64,000 nucleotides of DNA from UBA11090 sp035560555. Lineage in GTDB: Bacteria > Spirochaetota > Spirochaetia > Treponematales > Rectinemataceae. The stretch is taken from assembly GCA_035560555.1 (NCBI GenBank), contig DATMZF010000065.1, positions 24,770 through 88,769 on the forward strand, given 5' to 3'. The notes under the pieces are model-generated. The model saw nothing but the letters and a program-made list of their open reading frames with translations. It did not search any database and was not told the DNA's origin. This document shows, piece by piece, positions 40,501 through 49,612 of this stretch. The translations under genes and the position numbers were made by a program. The stretch's first letter is position 1, and each line of letters starts with the position of its first letter.

Positions 40501-41541
40501 TCACCACCAGTTCAGCACGTCTTCGGCGAAGCCGAGGAAGCGGTCCACCTTGAGGACCTTGCCATCATCCAGAATCGCTTTGCCCGTAAAATATCCGAAC
40601 ACCTGATGCTGCACGGATTTTATCAGAAGGACATCGGTCGAGCTGTTCCTGTCCACCACAGGCTCGAAATCCATCTCGAAACGACCATCCGAGCTTACGA
40701 ACTTCCAGGGGGCGAGATAATTCGACGTATCGATGCGGAAGCTCACTTCGTCCAGCTTGTGCGCCTTTCCGCCATAGAAAAGCATGTTTTCCGACGCCGG
40801 GCTCCGGTCCGAAAAGCCGTAGCCGATATTCCAGCCGAAAGGAACGCCATCCAGGAGCCCCGAAGCCGAACCCCAGTACCAGCGGTTCTTGTAGGTCCAG
40901 ACGCCCCTGCCCCAATCGAGCCCGGCGAAAGCCACATCGGGCGTGAACGAGCAGGTTCGCGGACCGAGCTTCACGCTGCCGCTCGCCGGCATGCAGTTGA
41001 TCTTCCTGTTGTAATAGAAGGCGCGCCTGTTTTCCTTCCAGGAAGTGGCGATATTCATGCTGTCGGCGCCGGACGGCTGGTCCAGAACCAGTTCGGCCTC
41101 GAGCCCTCTAGCGCCGTCGGGCGCGACGAACCCAGGACAGAAGGCGGAAATGCGTCGCTTCCCCTTCTCCATCGAACAGGAGATGGAGAGTTTGCCGCTT
41201 TCGTGCCTGACGATCCCACGATCTGAATCTTCCGGAAATCCCGTCTTCCCGAGAGGCATGAAGGTCATATCCTGGAATTGGGCCACCTTCCCCGAGGCGA
41301 AATCGAGCCAGGCGACGGAGAAAAGACCGAGATAACCGAGATCGGACATCGTGAAGGCTATGCCGTATTTCCTGTCGTGGGAAATGACATAATAATAATC
41401 CCATTCCTTGATGCGCAGTGGCGAAGCCACTATTTTCGACCGGCCATAGCGCCAGAAAGGTTGTCTTGCCCAACCCTCCGCAATAAGCCGCCCATCGTCC
41501 CCGAGAAGCTCGACGGGTTCGGTGATTTCCTTCTGTGCCAT
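40501..41541 (-). CDS. DUF2804-family protein
   Basis: A 346-residue soluble protein with the layout of DUF2804: an N-terminal EPVELLGDDGRLIAEGWAR, several Trp-rich strands (KEWDYYYVIS; GLDWGRGVWTYKNRWYWGSASG; FGWNIGYGFSDRSPASENMLFY) and no signal peptide. The family is widespread but its function is not established to my knowledge; the fold looks like a lipocalin/AttH-like beta structure. The ATG at 41541 has GGAGGAGGG upstream. Confidence 0.8.
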   Translation of the reverse strand: MAQKEITEPVELLGDDGRLIAEGWARQPFWRYGRSKIVASPLRIKEWDYYYVISHDRKYGIAFTMSDLGYLGLFSVAWLDFASGKVAQFQDMTFMPLGKTGFPEDSDRGIVRHESGKLSISCSMEKGKRRISAFCPGFVAPDGARGLEAELVLDQPSGADSMNIATSWKENRRAFYYNRKINCMPASGSVKLGPRTCSFTPDVAFAGLDWGRGVWTYKNRWYWGSASGLLDGVPFGWNIGYGFSDRSPASENMLFYGGKAHKLDEVSFRIDTSNYLAPWKFVSSDGRFEMDFEPVVDRNSSTDVLLIKSVQHQVFGYFTGKAILDDGKVLKVDRFLGFAEDVLNWW

Positions 41542-41634
41542 GGTTCCCTCCTCCGGCAACCGCCGCGACCAATACACTAGAATGCGCCCGATTTCCGCGC
41601 GGCGCAACCGACAACATGGCCGCGAGGCGTAAAA

Positions 41635-43104
41635 TCAGCGGGACGCCGACAGGATCCAGTCGCCCATGGCCGCGAGGGCTTCGGGCGCGAAGGTCTCAGG
41701 GATGGAGGCGTATTCATCGGGGCTACCCGTCGACGCGTGCTGGAAGAGATGGTTGAGGCCTTCCAGTTCGAGGAGAGTGTACCGCTCGTTTCCGGCCGCC
41801 TTCAGGGCGAGGCCGATGGCCTCGAGATTCTGGGCGGCAGGGACCTGCAGGTCCTTCGAACCGTTCATGGCCAGGGCCGGGATCTTAAGAATGGAAAGAG
41901 ATTCGGCCGGATCGAGGCCGAGAAAGGTTCTGGTCCAGGGGCTAAGAAGCTGATCGGCCGCGGATTCGGCTTGTTTCGACGCCTCGCCCGCGCGGGATGG
42001 GGGCAGGGATTCCTTCAGCTTTTCCTCCAGGATCGAGACGATCTCGGCCTTCAGCGCCGCTTTTCCCCCGGGTCGGAGCGCGATATCGTAGAGTTGTTCG
42101 TTGAGCGCGTTCGCCTCCGCAAGGCTCTTCTCATCCATGCCCATCGCCCTGCCGATCGCCGCGCTCTGCATGAGGAGAAGCTTGTCTCCCCTAACCCCGG
42201 GTCCCGCGAGCATCACGATGAACGAGACTAAGGGATCGCTCGATCCCACGAGCGCGGCGATGAGGGCGCCTTCGCTGTGGCCGACTATGCCGACGCGGCG
42301 CGCGTCTATCTCGGGCCGCGCCGAGAGAAAGGCCAGACCTGCCCTGGCGTCGGCGGCGAAATCAAAACTGGTCGCGGTGGCGAAGTCTCCTTTCGAGGCG
42401 CCCACGCCCCTGTCGTCGTAGCGCAGCGAGGCGACGCCGCGCCGCGCTAGGTAGTCGGCGATGACGAGGAAAGGTTTATGGCCAAGCAGCTCTTCATCGC
42501 GGTTCTGCGGGCCGGAGCCGGTGACGAGGACGACGGCGGGAAAGGGACCTTCGCCCTCGGGCAGGCTCAAAGTTCCGGAGAGACTTATTTTTGCCGACGC
42601 GTTCGCGAAATCCACGTCGACGGTCGTATAGGGATAGGGTTTCGCTGGTTCCTGAGAGCCGCCTGAGCCAGACGCGGGCGCGCTCGGGGCGCTGGGCGAG
42701 GGACTTCGTGGCGAACCGGAGGCCAGCCTTTGATTTTGAAGCGCCAGGGGAAATTTCTGACCCGACTGTTTCCAATATCCTTCCAGCTTGGTCCCATCGT
42801 CGGAGAGCGTTCCCTCGAAGAACGCGGAGATGGATTTTACATCGAAGCGGGCCAGAGGACCGGTGAGGCTGACCTTCGAGACGGGGATGCCCTTCGCCCC
42901 CTGATCGGGACTGTCCATGGCGCCGGAGAGCGAGCCATCCTTGTTCAGTATGGTGAACACGATGCGAAGCGAAGCCGCGCCGAGCTTGAGGCTTCCGGAC
43001 CATGTCCCCACGAGCGCCGATGAAGTCTTGGGAAGCTCCTGGGAGAATACGGGAGCAAGGGCGATCGCGGTGACGAGGACTATTATGATTAATGAATTTT
43101 TCAT
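41635..43104 (-). CDS. Secreted alpha/beta hydrolase with N-terminal beta domain
   Basis: A 489-residue protein with a signal peptide (cleavage likely after VFSQ). Residues about 30-130 form a domain seen before such hydrolases (GTWSGSLKLGAASLRIVF; KISAFFEGTLSDDGTKLEGYW), followed by a Ser/Pro/Gly linker (about 130-155). The hydrolase domain has the nucleophile elbow GHSEG, an oxyanion region VTGSGPQNRDEE, acid MNGSKD and histidine GLNHLF. It is probably a periplasmic or surface esterase or peptidase; the substrate is unknown. Confidence 0.88.
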   Translation of the reverse strand: MKNSLIIIVLVTAIALAPVFSQELPKTSSALVGTWSGSLKLGAASLRIVFTILNKDGSLSGAMDSPDQGAKGIPVSKVSLTGPLARFDVKSISAFFEGTLSDDGTKLEGYWKQSGQKFPLALQNQRLASGSPRSPSPSAPSAPASGSGGSQEPAKPYPYTTVDVDFANASAKISLSGTLSLPEGEGPFPAVVLVTGSGPQNRDEELLGHKPFLVIADYLARRGVASLRYDDRGVGASKGDFATATSFDFAADARAGLAFLSARPEIDARRVGIVGHSEGALIAALVGSSDPLVSFIVMLAGPGVRGDKLLLMQSAAIGRAMGMDEKSLAEANALNEQLYDIALRPGGKAALKAEIVSILEEKLKESLPPSRAGEASKQAESAADQLLSPWTRTFLGLDPAESLSILKIPALAMNGSKDLQVPAAQNLEAIGLALKAAGNERYTLLELEGLNHLFQHASTGSPDEYASIPETFAPEALAAMGDWILSASR

Positions 43105-43213
43105 GCCGCTATTCTATCATCGAAACAAACACGGTACGATACGGCGCGGCTAAAAACTCGCCGCGAGATTCGGGATGCGGAAGGCCTTGTCCAGCGTCGT
43201 CACTTTCGTTTAG

Positions 43214-43232
43214 GGTCAGAATGACCTATAGT
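43214..43232 (+). promoter_or_regulatory. Palindrome next to a candidate -10 box of the phosphofructokinase gene
   Basis: GGTCA-GAA-TGACC (43214-43226) is immediately followed by TATAGT (43227-43232), 18 bases before the start codon. The -35 is poor. A regulator bound to the palindrome would cover the promoter spacer. This is a suggestion from position only. Confidence 0.35.
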
Positions 43233-43250
43233 TGCATGAGGGAGTTCGCA

Positions 43251-44582
43251 ATGCCAGACTTCACCATCGAGACGCTGGGGAATTGTTCGCTCGATTCGCC
43301 CATCGGATTGTCGACGACCATGGGCGACGGGATCCCCAACTTCGTCTCCGAAAACCGGCTCATCCGCTACCGAATTGACGCGATGCCGGGCGATCAGTCC
43401 GCTGTCGAGAGGAAGGATCTCCTCGAGGTCGCCGGACCAAGGCAGAAAATCTATTTCAGCCCTTCCCATGTCCACGCTGGCATCATCACCTGCGGCGGCC
43501 TTTGTCCGGGACTCAACGATGTCATTAGGGCTATCGTCCGCAGCCTCTGGTACCTCTATGGGGTGCGCCGCGTCACCGGCATCCGTTACGGCTACAAGGG
43601 CCTGCTCCCCGACTACGGCTTCGACGTCGTCCACCTCAGCCCGGAAGTCGTGGATGACATCCATAAAATCGGGGGAACCCTGCTCGGAACATCGCGCGGC
43701 GGCGGGGAACGCACCTCGGATATCGTCGATACGATCGAACAGCTGAACCTGAATATCCTCTTCGCCATCGGCGGCGACGGCACGCAGAAGGGAGCCCTCG
43801 CCATAGCCAGGGAAATCGAAAAACGCCACCTCAAGATAGCCATAGTCGGAATCCCGAAGACGGTGGACAACGACATCGAGTTCGTCGAAAAAACCTTCGG
43901 GTTCGACACGGCGGTGGTCAAGGCTTCGGAAGCCGTGGCGGCCGCCCATATGGAAGCCCATTCCCAGATCAACGGCATCGGCCTCGTCAGGCTCATGGGA
44001 CGCGACTCCGGATTCATAGCGGTGCATACCGTGCTCGCCGTCCATGAAGCCAATTTCGTCCTCATACCTGAAGTTCCTTTCGATCTGAAAGGGACTTCAG
44101 GGCTCCTCGCCGCCGTAGAACGAAGGCTCGCGAGGCGAGGTCACGCCGTCATCGTCGTGGCCGAAGGAGCGGGTCAGGAACTCTTCGCCGGACAGACGGG
44201 AGCCGACGCTTCCGGGAACAAGAAGTTATGCGATATCGGACTTCTTCTCAAGGAAAAGATCCAGGAATACTTCGACGCGAAGAAGATGGAGATAAACCTC
44301 AAATACATAGACCCCAGCTATATGATACGATCCGCCACCGCGGAGCCCATCGACTCCATGTACTGCGAGCGGCTGGGCAACAACGCCGTCCACGCCGCCA
44401 TGGCGGGAAAGACGAAGCTTCTCATCGGCCTCGTCAACAACGAATTCGTCCACATTCCCATGGAGGAAGCGATTTCCGGACGGAAGCTCGTCGATCCCGA
44501 AGGCAGCCTCTGGAGGGACGCGGTGGAAGCGACGCAGCAGCCGCTGAGCATGAAAAACCGGGACGCGGGACAACAGCCATGA
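43251..44582 (+). CDS. 6-phosphofructokinase, trypanosome/plant-like long type
   Basis: A 443-residue PFK converting fructose 6-phosphate to the 1,6-bisphosphate. Motifs: GGLCPGLND (82-90), GGDGTQKG (174-181), catalytic PKTVDND (202-208) and MGRDSG (about 250). GGDGT (Gly at the donor-deciding position) points to ATP, whereas PKT with Lys is common in pyrophosphate enzymes but also in ATP-using trypanosome PFKs; ATP is therefore more likely. The ATG at 43251 has GAGGGAG in front; 53 upstream codons were rejected. Its stop overlaps the next gene (ATGA). Confidence 0.92.
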   Translation: MPDFTIETLGNCSLDSPIGLSTTMGDGIPNFVSENRLIRYRIDAMPGDQSAVERKDLLEVAGPRQKIYFSPSHVHAGIITCGGLCPGLNDVIRAIVRSLWYLYGVRRVTGIRYGYKGLLPDYGFDVVHLSPEVVDDIHKIGGTLLGTSRGGGERTSDIVDTIEQLNLNILFAIGGDGTQKGALAIAREIEKRHLKIAIVGIPKTVDNDIEFVEKTFGFDTAVVKASEAVAAAHMEAHSQINGIGLVRLMGRDSGFIAVHTVLAVHEANFVLIPEVPFDLKGTSGLLAAVERRLARRGHAVIVVAEGAGQELFAGQTGADASGNKKLCDIGLLLKEKIQEYFDAKKMEINLKYIDPSYMIRSATAEPIDSMYCERLGNNAVHAAMAGKTKLLIGLVNNEFVHIPMEEAISGRKLVDPEGSLWRDAVEATQQPLSMKNRDAGQQP

Positions 44583-46489
44583 AAAAACCGACTCCGACGC
44601 GGAGACCGGCCGGAGCCGTCCCTACGAAAGCGATCATCGTCGGCGCGGGCCTTTCCGGGCTGACCGCCGCGGCCCTCCTCGCGGAGCGCGGGCTCGATGT
44701 CACCGTCGTCGAACAGTGCGACAGACCGGGCGGCGCCGCTTCAGCCTTCCGCCGCGGGGACATCACCTTCGACATCGGCGCCGCCATGATGTACGGCTTC
44801 GGCGAGCGGGGCTTCAATCCCCACAACTGGCTCATGACCGAGTTGGGCGAGCCCATCGACATGTACAGGCACGAAGCCATGTACAGGCTTTTTTACGGCG
44901 ACAGCCCCATCACCTTCCACGCCGACAGGGAACGCTTCATCCGCGAACTGGAAGGGCTCTTCCCTCGGGCGGGAGGGGAGATCAGGGCTTTCTACGACTA
45001 CATAGGCGGCCTTTACGAGAAGGTCATAGCGCCGGTGAGCGTATTCGAGGCGCCCAACGACATGCCTCTCTCCGAAATGCGCCGGAACGCGAAAAACGGC
45101 CTCAAGGCCCAGCTCACCATGGTCGGGCTGCTCTTCCGTAACGCCGAATCCCTTATGCGGCCCTTCATCCGCGATCCCCAGGCGAGGGCCTTCTTCGACA
45201 AACTCACCTCGACCTACTGCTACACGACAATCAGGGAGACGCCGGCCATTCTCGCCGCGACCATGTTCATAGACAACCATGTGGGCGGCGCCTATTATCC
45301 GGCTGGCTCGGCGATGGCCCTGAGCTCGCGCCTCGAGAAGGCGGTCGAGGCGAGGGGCGGCCGCTTCCTCTACAGGACCAAGGCCAAGAAAATCCTGGGC
45401 GAAACCGGCAGGATCACGGGAATCGCGACGGGGAGCGGCGAGGAACTCCATGCCGACCTCGTGCTGTTCGCGGGCTCCCTCAGGGCCTTCGCGCGGTCCA
45501 TGGACCCCGACAGCCTCCTCCCCCGGCGCTGGAAGGAAAAAATCCTGGGGCTCGAAATGACCATGCCGAGCTTCGTCGCCTACGGCAGCGTCAAAAAATC
45601 GGCGCTTCCGGCGGACGCCATGCCCGCGCAGATGTTCGTCGACAACAGGGAAGCGCTCGACGAGGGCGACGTAACCCTCTACATCCCCTCTCTTGAAGAC
45701 CCCTCCCTCGCCCCGCCCGGACTTTCCACCTTCCTCATCATAGGCCCCTCGGTTAAGGCATGGCCCGAGCCTTGGTCCCCCGACTATGGCGGCAAGGCTT
45801 ATGTGCTGGCGAAAAAGGCTGAGGCTGACAGGATGCTCGCCCTCGTCGAGCGCAGGATGCCGGGCTTCATCGCGGGAATCGATGGAAGAATCGAGGCGAG
45901 CCCCACCACGATCTGGCGATATCTGGGAAAGACCGGCGGCAGCGTCGCGGGGCCCAAACAGAAAATGGGCCAGCATCTTCTCCTCCGCCAAGGCTCCCGC
46001 GGGCCGGTTCCGGGTCTCTACTTCGCCGGCGAGTCCACCGTGATGGGCACGGGTACGCCGGCCGTGACGGTTTCGGGCATCTCGGCGGCCAACAGGATAC
46101 TGCGAACGCTGGGACTCCAGGCTTTTTCGTCGGGCAAAAAGGCGCGCTCTTTGGTGCGGATCATCCCGAAGGGAAGCGCGGGCAACCTGCCTGTCGGCGA
46201 GGCGGCCGCGCTTTCGTCGCGGTGCCGCTGGTGCGAGAAGGCGCCGTGCGCGGCCGCCTGCCCCGCCCGTTTCGACATTCCGGGCATCATGCGCAGGATG
46301 GAAGCGAACAACATCGTCGGAGCCAGAAAGCAGCTTGCCGGTCCCGCCGGAACCCGGACATCGGGAACAAGCTGCGCCGAATGCGCCGCCGATATAAAAA
46401 ACAAGCCGCCTTGCGAGGCGGCCTGCATGCGGAGAAATAGCGCGGCAGGACCAGTGTCGATTTCGCTTGTTATCGCGTCTTTGTCTTGA
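44579..46489 (+). CDS. Phytoene-desaturase-like FAD oxidoreductase fused to a C-terminal Fe-S module
   Basis: A 636-residue protein coupled to the PFK gene by a 4-base overlap. Residues 18-535 form a CrtI/NAD(P)-binding amine-oxidase-like flavoprotein: GAGLSGL (22-28), VVEQCDRPGGAASAFRRGDITFDIGA, and the C-terminal GLYFAGESTVMGTGTPAVTVSG. The last 88 residues carry eight cysteines (549, 552, 557, 561, 599, 602, 612, 616) in a pattern like the double [4Fe-4S] N-terminal domain of the glutamate synthase small subunit. Such flavoproteins oxidise or isomerise polyprenoid or similar substrates; no carotenoid genes are nearby, so the substrate is open. The last 20 bases overlap the convergent NYN gene. 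Confidence 0.85.
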   Translation: MKKPTPTRRPAGAVPTKAIIVGAGLSGLTAAALLAERGLDVTVVEQCDRPGGAASAFRRGDITFDIGAAMMYGFGERGFNPHNWLMTELGEPIDMYRHEAMYRLFYGDSPITFHADRERFIRELEGLFPRAGGEIRAFYDYIGGLYEKVIAPVSVFEAPNDMPLSEMRRNAKNGLKAQLTMVGLLFRNAESLMRPFIRDPQARAFFDKLTSTYCYTTIRETPAILAATMFIDNHVGGAYYPAGSAMALSSRLEKAVEARGGRFLYRTKAKKILGETGRITGIATGSGEELHADLVLFAGSLRAFARSMDPDSLLPRRWKEKILGLEMTMPSFVAYGSVKKSALPADAMPAQMFVDNREALDEGDVTLYIPSLEDPSLAPPGLSTFLIIGPSVKAWPEPWSPDYGGKAYVLAKKAEADRMLALVERRMPGFIAGIDGRIEASPTTIWRYLGKTGGSVAGPKQKMGQHLLLRQGSRGPVPGLYFAGESTVMGTGTPAVTVSGISAANRILRTLGLQAFSSGKKARSLVRIIPKGSAGNLPVGEAAALSSRCRWCEKAPCAAACPARFDIPGIMRRMEANNIVGARKQLAGPAGTRTSGTSCAECAADIKNKPPCEAACMRRNSAAGPVSISLVIASLS

Positions 46490-47237
46490 GGCGAAGATAG
46501 ACCTGTTTGCCGGAATCGGTGGGGCTCGCCCTCTCGTCGATCTCGAAGAGGCCCGAGGCCTTTATGAGGTCGCCCAGCTTCCTGAAGCCATAGTTGCGGG
46601 GATCGAATTCGGGCTGCCTGTTCGCGATATAGGTGCCGACGGCGCCGAGATAAGCCCAGCCGAACTCGTCGGCGGCGTCCTCGACGGCGCTCTCCAGCAG
46701 GGCTTTCATCCTGCGGTCCGTCTTGATGTCGCTCTGGCTCTGGGTGCGGGACTGGGCGTCCTTTTCCTTCGTGGCTTCCTTTTCCCCCTCGTCCTCGCGC
46801 AGAATTTCGGTGTAGATGAACTTGTCGCAGGCTGCCACGAAGGGCTTGGGCGTCTTGCGCTGCCCGAAACCGAGGACCAGTTTCCCGTCCTCCCTGAGCC
46901 TCGCCGCCAGCCGCGTGAAATCGGAATCGCTCGACACGACGCAGAATCCGTCCAGGCTTTCGGTATAGAGAAGATCCATGGCATCGATGATCATCGCGCT
47001 GTCCGTGGAATTCTTACCCTGCGTGTAGGAAAACTGCTGCACGGGCTGGATGGCGAATTCAAGGAGCTTGTCCTTCCACGAACGCAGGTTCGTGTTGGTC
47101 CAGTCGCCGTAAATTCTCTTGACGCTGGCCACGCCGTATTTGGCCACTTCGGCCAGAAGGCCTTCTATGATCTTGGCCTGCGTATTGTCCGCGTCTATTA
47201 GTACCGCCAGCTTGAGCTGGCTCTGTTCGCTCTTCAT
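46470..47237 (-). CDS. NYN-domain nuclease with C-terminal OST-HTH/LOTUS domain
   Basis: A 255-residue protein. Residues 8-165 form a NYN (PIN-like) domain with the acidic active-site set: LIDADNTQ (Asp15, Asp17), NSTDSAMIIDAMD (Asp79, Asp85), VVSSDSDF (Asp104, Asp106). After a charged linker, residues about 178-255 (ESAVEDAADEFGWAYLGAVG...DPRNYGFRKLGDLIKASGLFEI) form an OST-HTH/LOTUS RNA-binding domain. It is the last gene of the helicase cassette and its start shares a base with the upstream stop. A single-strand or structured-RNA nuclease is inferred from the family; ATG at 47240 is an alternative start. Confidence 0.88.
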   Translation of the reverse strand: MKSEQSQLKLAVLIDADNTQAKIIEGLLAEVAKYGVASVKRIYGDWTNTNLRSWKDKLLEFAIQPVQQFSYTQGKNSTDSAMIIDAMDLLYTESLDGFCVVSSDSDFTRLAARLREDGKLVLGFGQRKTPKPFVAACDKFIYTEILREDEGEKEATKEKDAQSRTQSQSDIKTDRRMKALLESAVEDAADEFGWAYLGAVGTYIANRQPEFDPRNYGFRKLGDLIKASGLFEIDERASPTDSGKQVYLRLKTKTR

Positions 47238-49612
47238 CATTCTTCTCCTAAAAGGAACCCCTTGTGCAGGCTGACCTGCATGATCGATCCGACCCGGATC
47301 GAAATGGGTCCGCCGCTCGACACATCCTCGCCTTCGAGGATGTAGTCCTTGTCGGTTTTGCGAAGGCTCACCGGCCTTATCGATCCAGCCTGTATCTCGC
47401 CTTCTCTCGCCCACCTGAGGTCGAGCCTTGAAAACTTGGCCTTGAGGGCGGCCTGGATGACGCGCACTTTTCCGTTGAAATCCAGCCCGCGGGCCGACAG
47501 TCCGGCTTCGGAATATCTCGCGACGCGGCCCGTTTTTGAGTCCGCGATCTCCGATTCAACCATAGCATGGAGTTGGGGCAGGGTATAGACCAGTTTCCGT
47601 TTCAGCCTTTCCTCCAGCCTTTTCCGGAATTCGGGCGAGACGGGAAGTTTGGCTATCTCAGCCGCCAAGGATAGTTCAGGAGTGAGGGCGTCATCGGCGA
47701 AGCTTTCCGGCTCTCCGGGCGCGGCAAAATCTATGACGGCCCTCGGGTTTCCCGCGGGGAGCGTCGCGCCCGGCGGCTCATCCCACGCGGGATAGGCATT
47801 GGCGCCCGCGCCAGCTGCTTGGGCACTCGCTGCCGCATTGGCATTCGCTACCCAATTGGCGCCTGCGCCGGTGGCATGACGCGCCTCGCGGGCGGCCCCG
47901 TGGTCGGTGTCGCGCGCCTCGTTGTCGGCGTCGCCGCCACGCGCCGCCTCTCCCGCGTGAGCCGTCGCGGCTCCCCCCGCAGGCGCGCGGCGGCCCTTCC
48001 CCAGCCCAGCCTTCGCCGAGCTGCGCATCGCGGGAGGAGGCAGGCCGATATCGAGGAGAACCTTCTCTATCGCCGATGCCTGGATGGCGCCGAAATAGTA
48101 GACCCCCTCGCCCAGCATCTCGTGCGGGAAATGGGCGAGCGCGCCGCTCTGCTCTATGATCTTCGCCGAGCTTCGATCGGCCGAAAGCACGTAGCCCTTG
48201 AAGAGCCGAATCGAATTGTACTCATTCTCCCAGGCGCGAATATCGAAGCTGAGGGCCTGCGGAATGGGCATGCCGCTCAGGCTCCCGAGCATCCGCTCGA
48301 TGTCTTCGACCGTCCTGCCCGAAGCGAAGGCGCGCCGTATGGAATCGCGCGTCAAGGTTATTTCCCAAGCCCCGGAAGCCGCGACGAGGATTCCAATGTC
48401 GAGGAGCGCTATGCAATCGCGGACCGAAGCCGAGGGAAGGACATGGATCAGCCCCGAACCATCGACGGAGATCGCCGCGTGGGCATCTTCCGAGGCAGCC
48501 CGCCAACGGATGGACACTCGTTCGGGCACGCAGGTGAGTCTTCCGTCATTTTCCTCCACGAGGCCGAAGGTCTTGAGCGCCTCCGCGAAGGCTTCCGGAA
48601 ATCCGTCGGAGGCGTCGACGTTCGGCAGGAGGCGGATGAACCTGGCGAGGCCCGCCGCAGAGAAGGAGAAGCGCCGCTCGAAGAACGGGGCGAAAGACCG
48701 GGAGGCCGAGCCGCTCGGCGCCCCGCCGGCTGAGCCAGCCGCGAGACCGACCAGGGCAAAGGCAAAATCGCCGGAACGCGAGAACAGCAGCTCCGACAAG
48801 GCCTTGAAATCGACCGACATCCCATGCTCGTCCTTCGAAGCGATCTTCGCGGCCAGGAGAGCCTGGACAATCGACTCCACGATATCGACCCCTGCGGGAT
48901 CCCCGGGAAAGAGAACCGAGAGTCTCTTCTTGGCGCGCACCGAAAGCTGGCCGCCTTTCAGGAGAATATCATGGTATTCCTTGAGGAGCCCATAGGTCAC
49001 GAGCCCCAAGTCCTGCACCGAAAGCGGCGCGGGCGTCATCCCCTCGCGCTGGAATTCCTTGACCGCCGCGGCTTCCCAAAAGCCCGATCCTGTTTCCTTC
49101 TGAACCGTTTCCGGCGAAACATGCCATTCTTTTTCCTCGCCCTTCCACCGCCCCTCGGAGTCGGGCCCGAAAAGAATATCGGCCCGCGCCACCCCGGTCC
49201 GCGCGGCGGGAGCGAAGTAAGGGTTCACCGCGTAAGCGTTTTCCTTCGCGCTGAAAATGAGCAGACGCTCGCCCAGGTTGGCCAGCCTATATTCCAGCTC
49301 GTGGTAGGAAACCTCGCCCGCCAGGGTCTTCTGCAGAAGGAGCTTGTCGGCCTCCCCCGCGACGTAGATCGTCCCGACGATGAGTTTGTCTATTCTGTCC
49401 ATCATCGCCACGGCGGCGCGTTGGACCTCGGGGTCGGACATCATGACGCCCAGACCGCCGACAATCTTTTCCTTGTCGGAGGCGACGCGCTCGTTCTGTC
49501 CCAGGTAATTGCGGGCGAGGCCTTGAAGCCTGCCGGAATTGTCGTTCAGCATCGTTTCGCGCCACTGCGCGTACCACGTTTCATTCATCGTGTCGATATT
49601 CACTATTTTCAC
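47237..49612 (-). CDS. Helicase-associated protein (Helicase_C_3-like), XPB partner
   Basis: A 791-residue protein of the type found beside bacterial XPB helicases. The central part (about 395-505: VDGSGLIHVLPSASVRDCIALLDIG...ITLTRDSIRRAFASGRTVEDIERMLGSLSGMPIPQALSFDI) matches the pattern of the helicase-associated Helicase_C_3 domain. Residues about 545-625 are a low-complexity Ala/Gly/Asn segment, and a basic C-terminal region follows (LEERLKRKLVYTLPQLHAMVESEIADSK). It overlaps the helicase stop by four bases and the NYN start by one. The N-terminal 300 residues are mostly helical and unassigned. Function is unknown; a helicase regulator or substrate adaptor is plausible. Confidence 0.72.
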   Translation of the reverse strand: MKIVNIDTMNETWYAQWRETMLNDNSGRLQGLARNYLGQNERVASDKEKIVGGLGVMMSDPEVQRAAVAMMDRIDKLIVGTIYVAGEADKLLLQKTLAGEVSYHELEYRLANLGERLLIFSAKENAYAVNPYFAPAARTGVARADILFGPDSEGRWKGEEKEWHVSPETVQKETGSGFWEAAAVKEFQREGMTPAPLSVQDLGLVTYGLLKEYHDILLKGGQLSVRAKKRLSVLFPGDPAGVDIVESIVQALLAAKIASKDEHGMSVDFKALSELLFSRSGDFAFALVGLAAGSAGGAPSGSASRSFAPFFERRFSFSAAGLARFIRLLPNVDASDGFPEAFAEALKTFGLVEENDGRLTCVPERVSIRWRAASEDAHAAISVDGSGLIHVLPSASVRDCIALLDIGILVAASGAWEITLTRDSIRRAFASGRTVEDIERMLGSLSGMPIPQALSFDIRAWENEYNSIRLFKGYVLSADRSSAKIIEQSGALAHFPHEMLGEGVYYFGAIQASAIEKVLLDIGLPPPAMRSSAKAGLGKGRRAPAGGAATAHAGEAARGGDADNEARDTDHGAAREARHATGAGANWVANANAAASAQAAGAGANAYPAWDEPPGATLPAGNPRAVIDFAAPGEPESFADDALTPELSLAAEIAKLPVSPEFRKRLEERLKRKLVYTLPQLHAMVESEIADSKTGRVARYSEAGLSARGLDFNGKVRVIQAALKAKFSRLDLRWAREGEIQAGSIRPVSLRKTDKDYILEGEDVSSGGPISIRVGSIMQVSLHKGFLLGEE

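Noticed and set aside
44228..44578. Upstream extension of the FAD oxidoreductase frame by 117 codons
   Set aside because: It lies wholly inside the phosphofructokinase gene; the ATG at 44579 overlaps the PFK stop and starts the Rossmann domain.
44741..45991. 416-codon - strand frame antisense to the FAD oxidoreductase
   Set aside because: Antisense shadow; the + strand gene has clear motifs and a coupled start.
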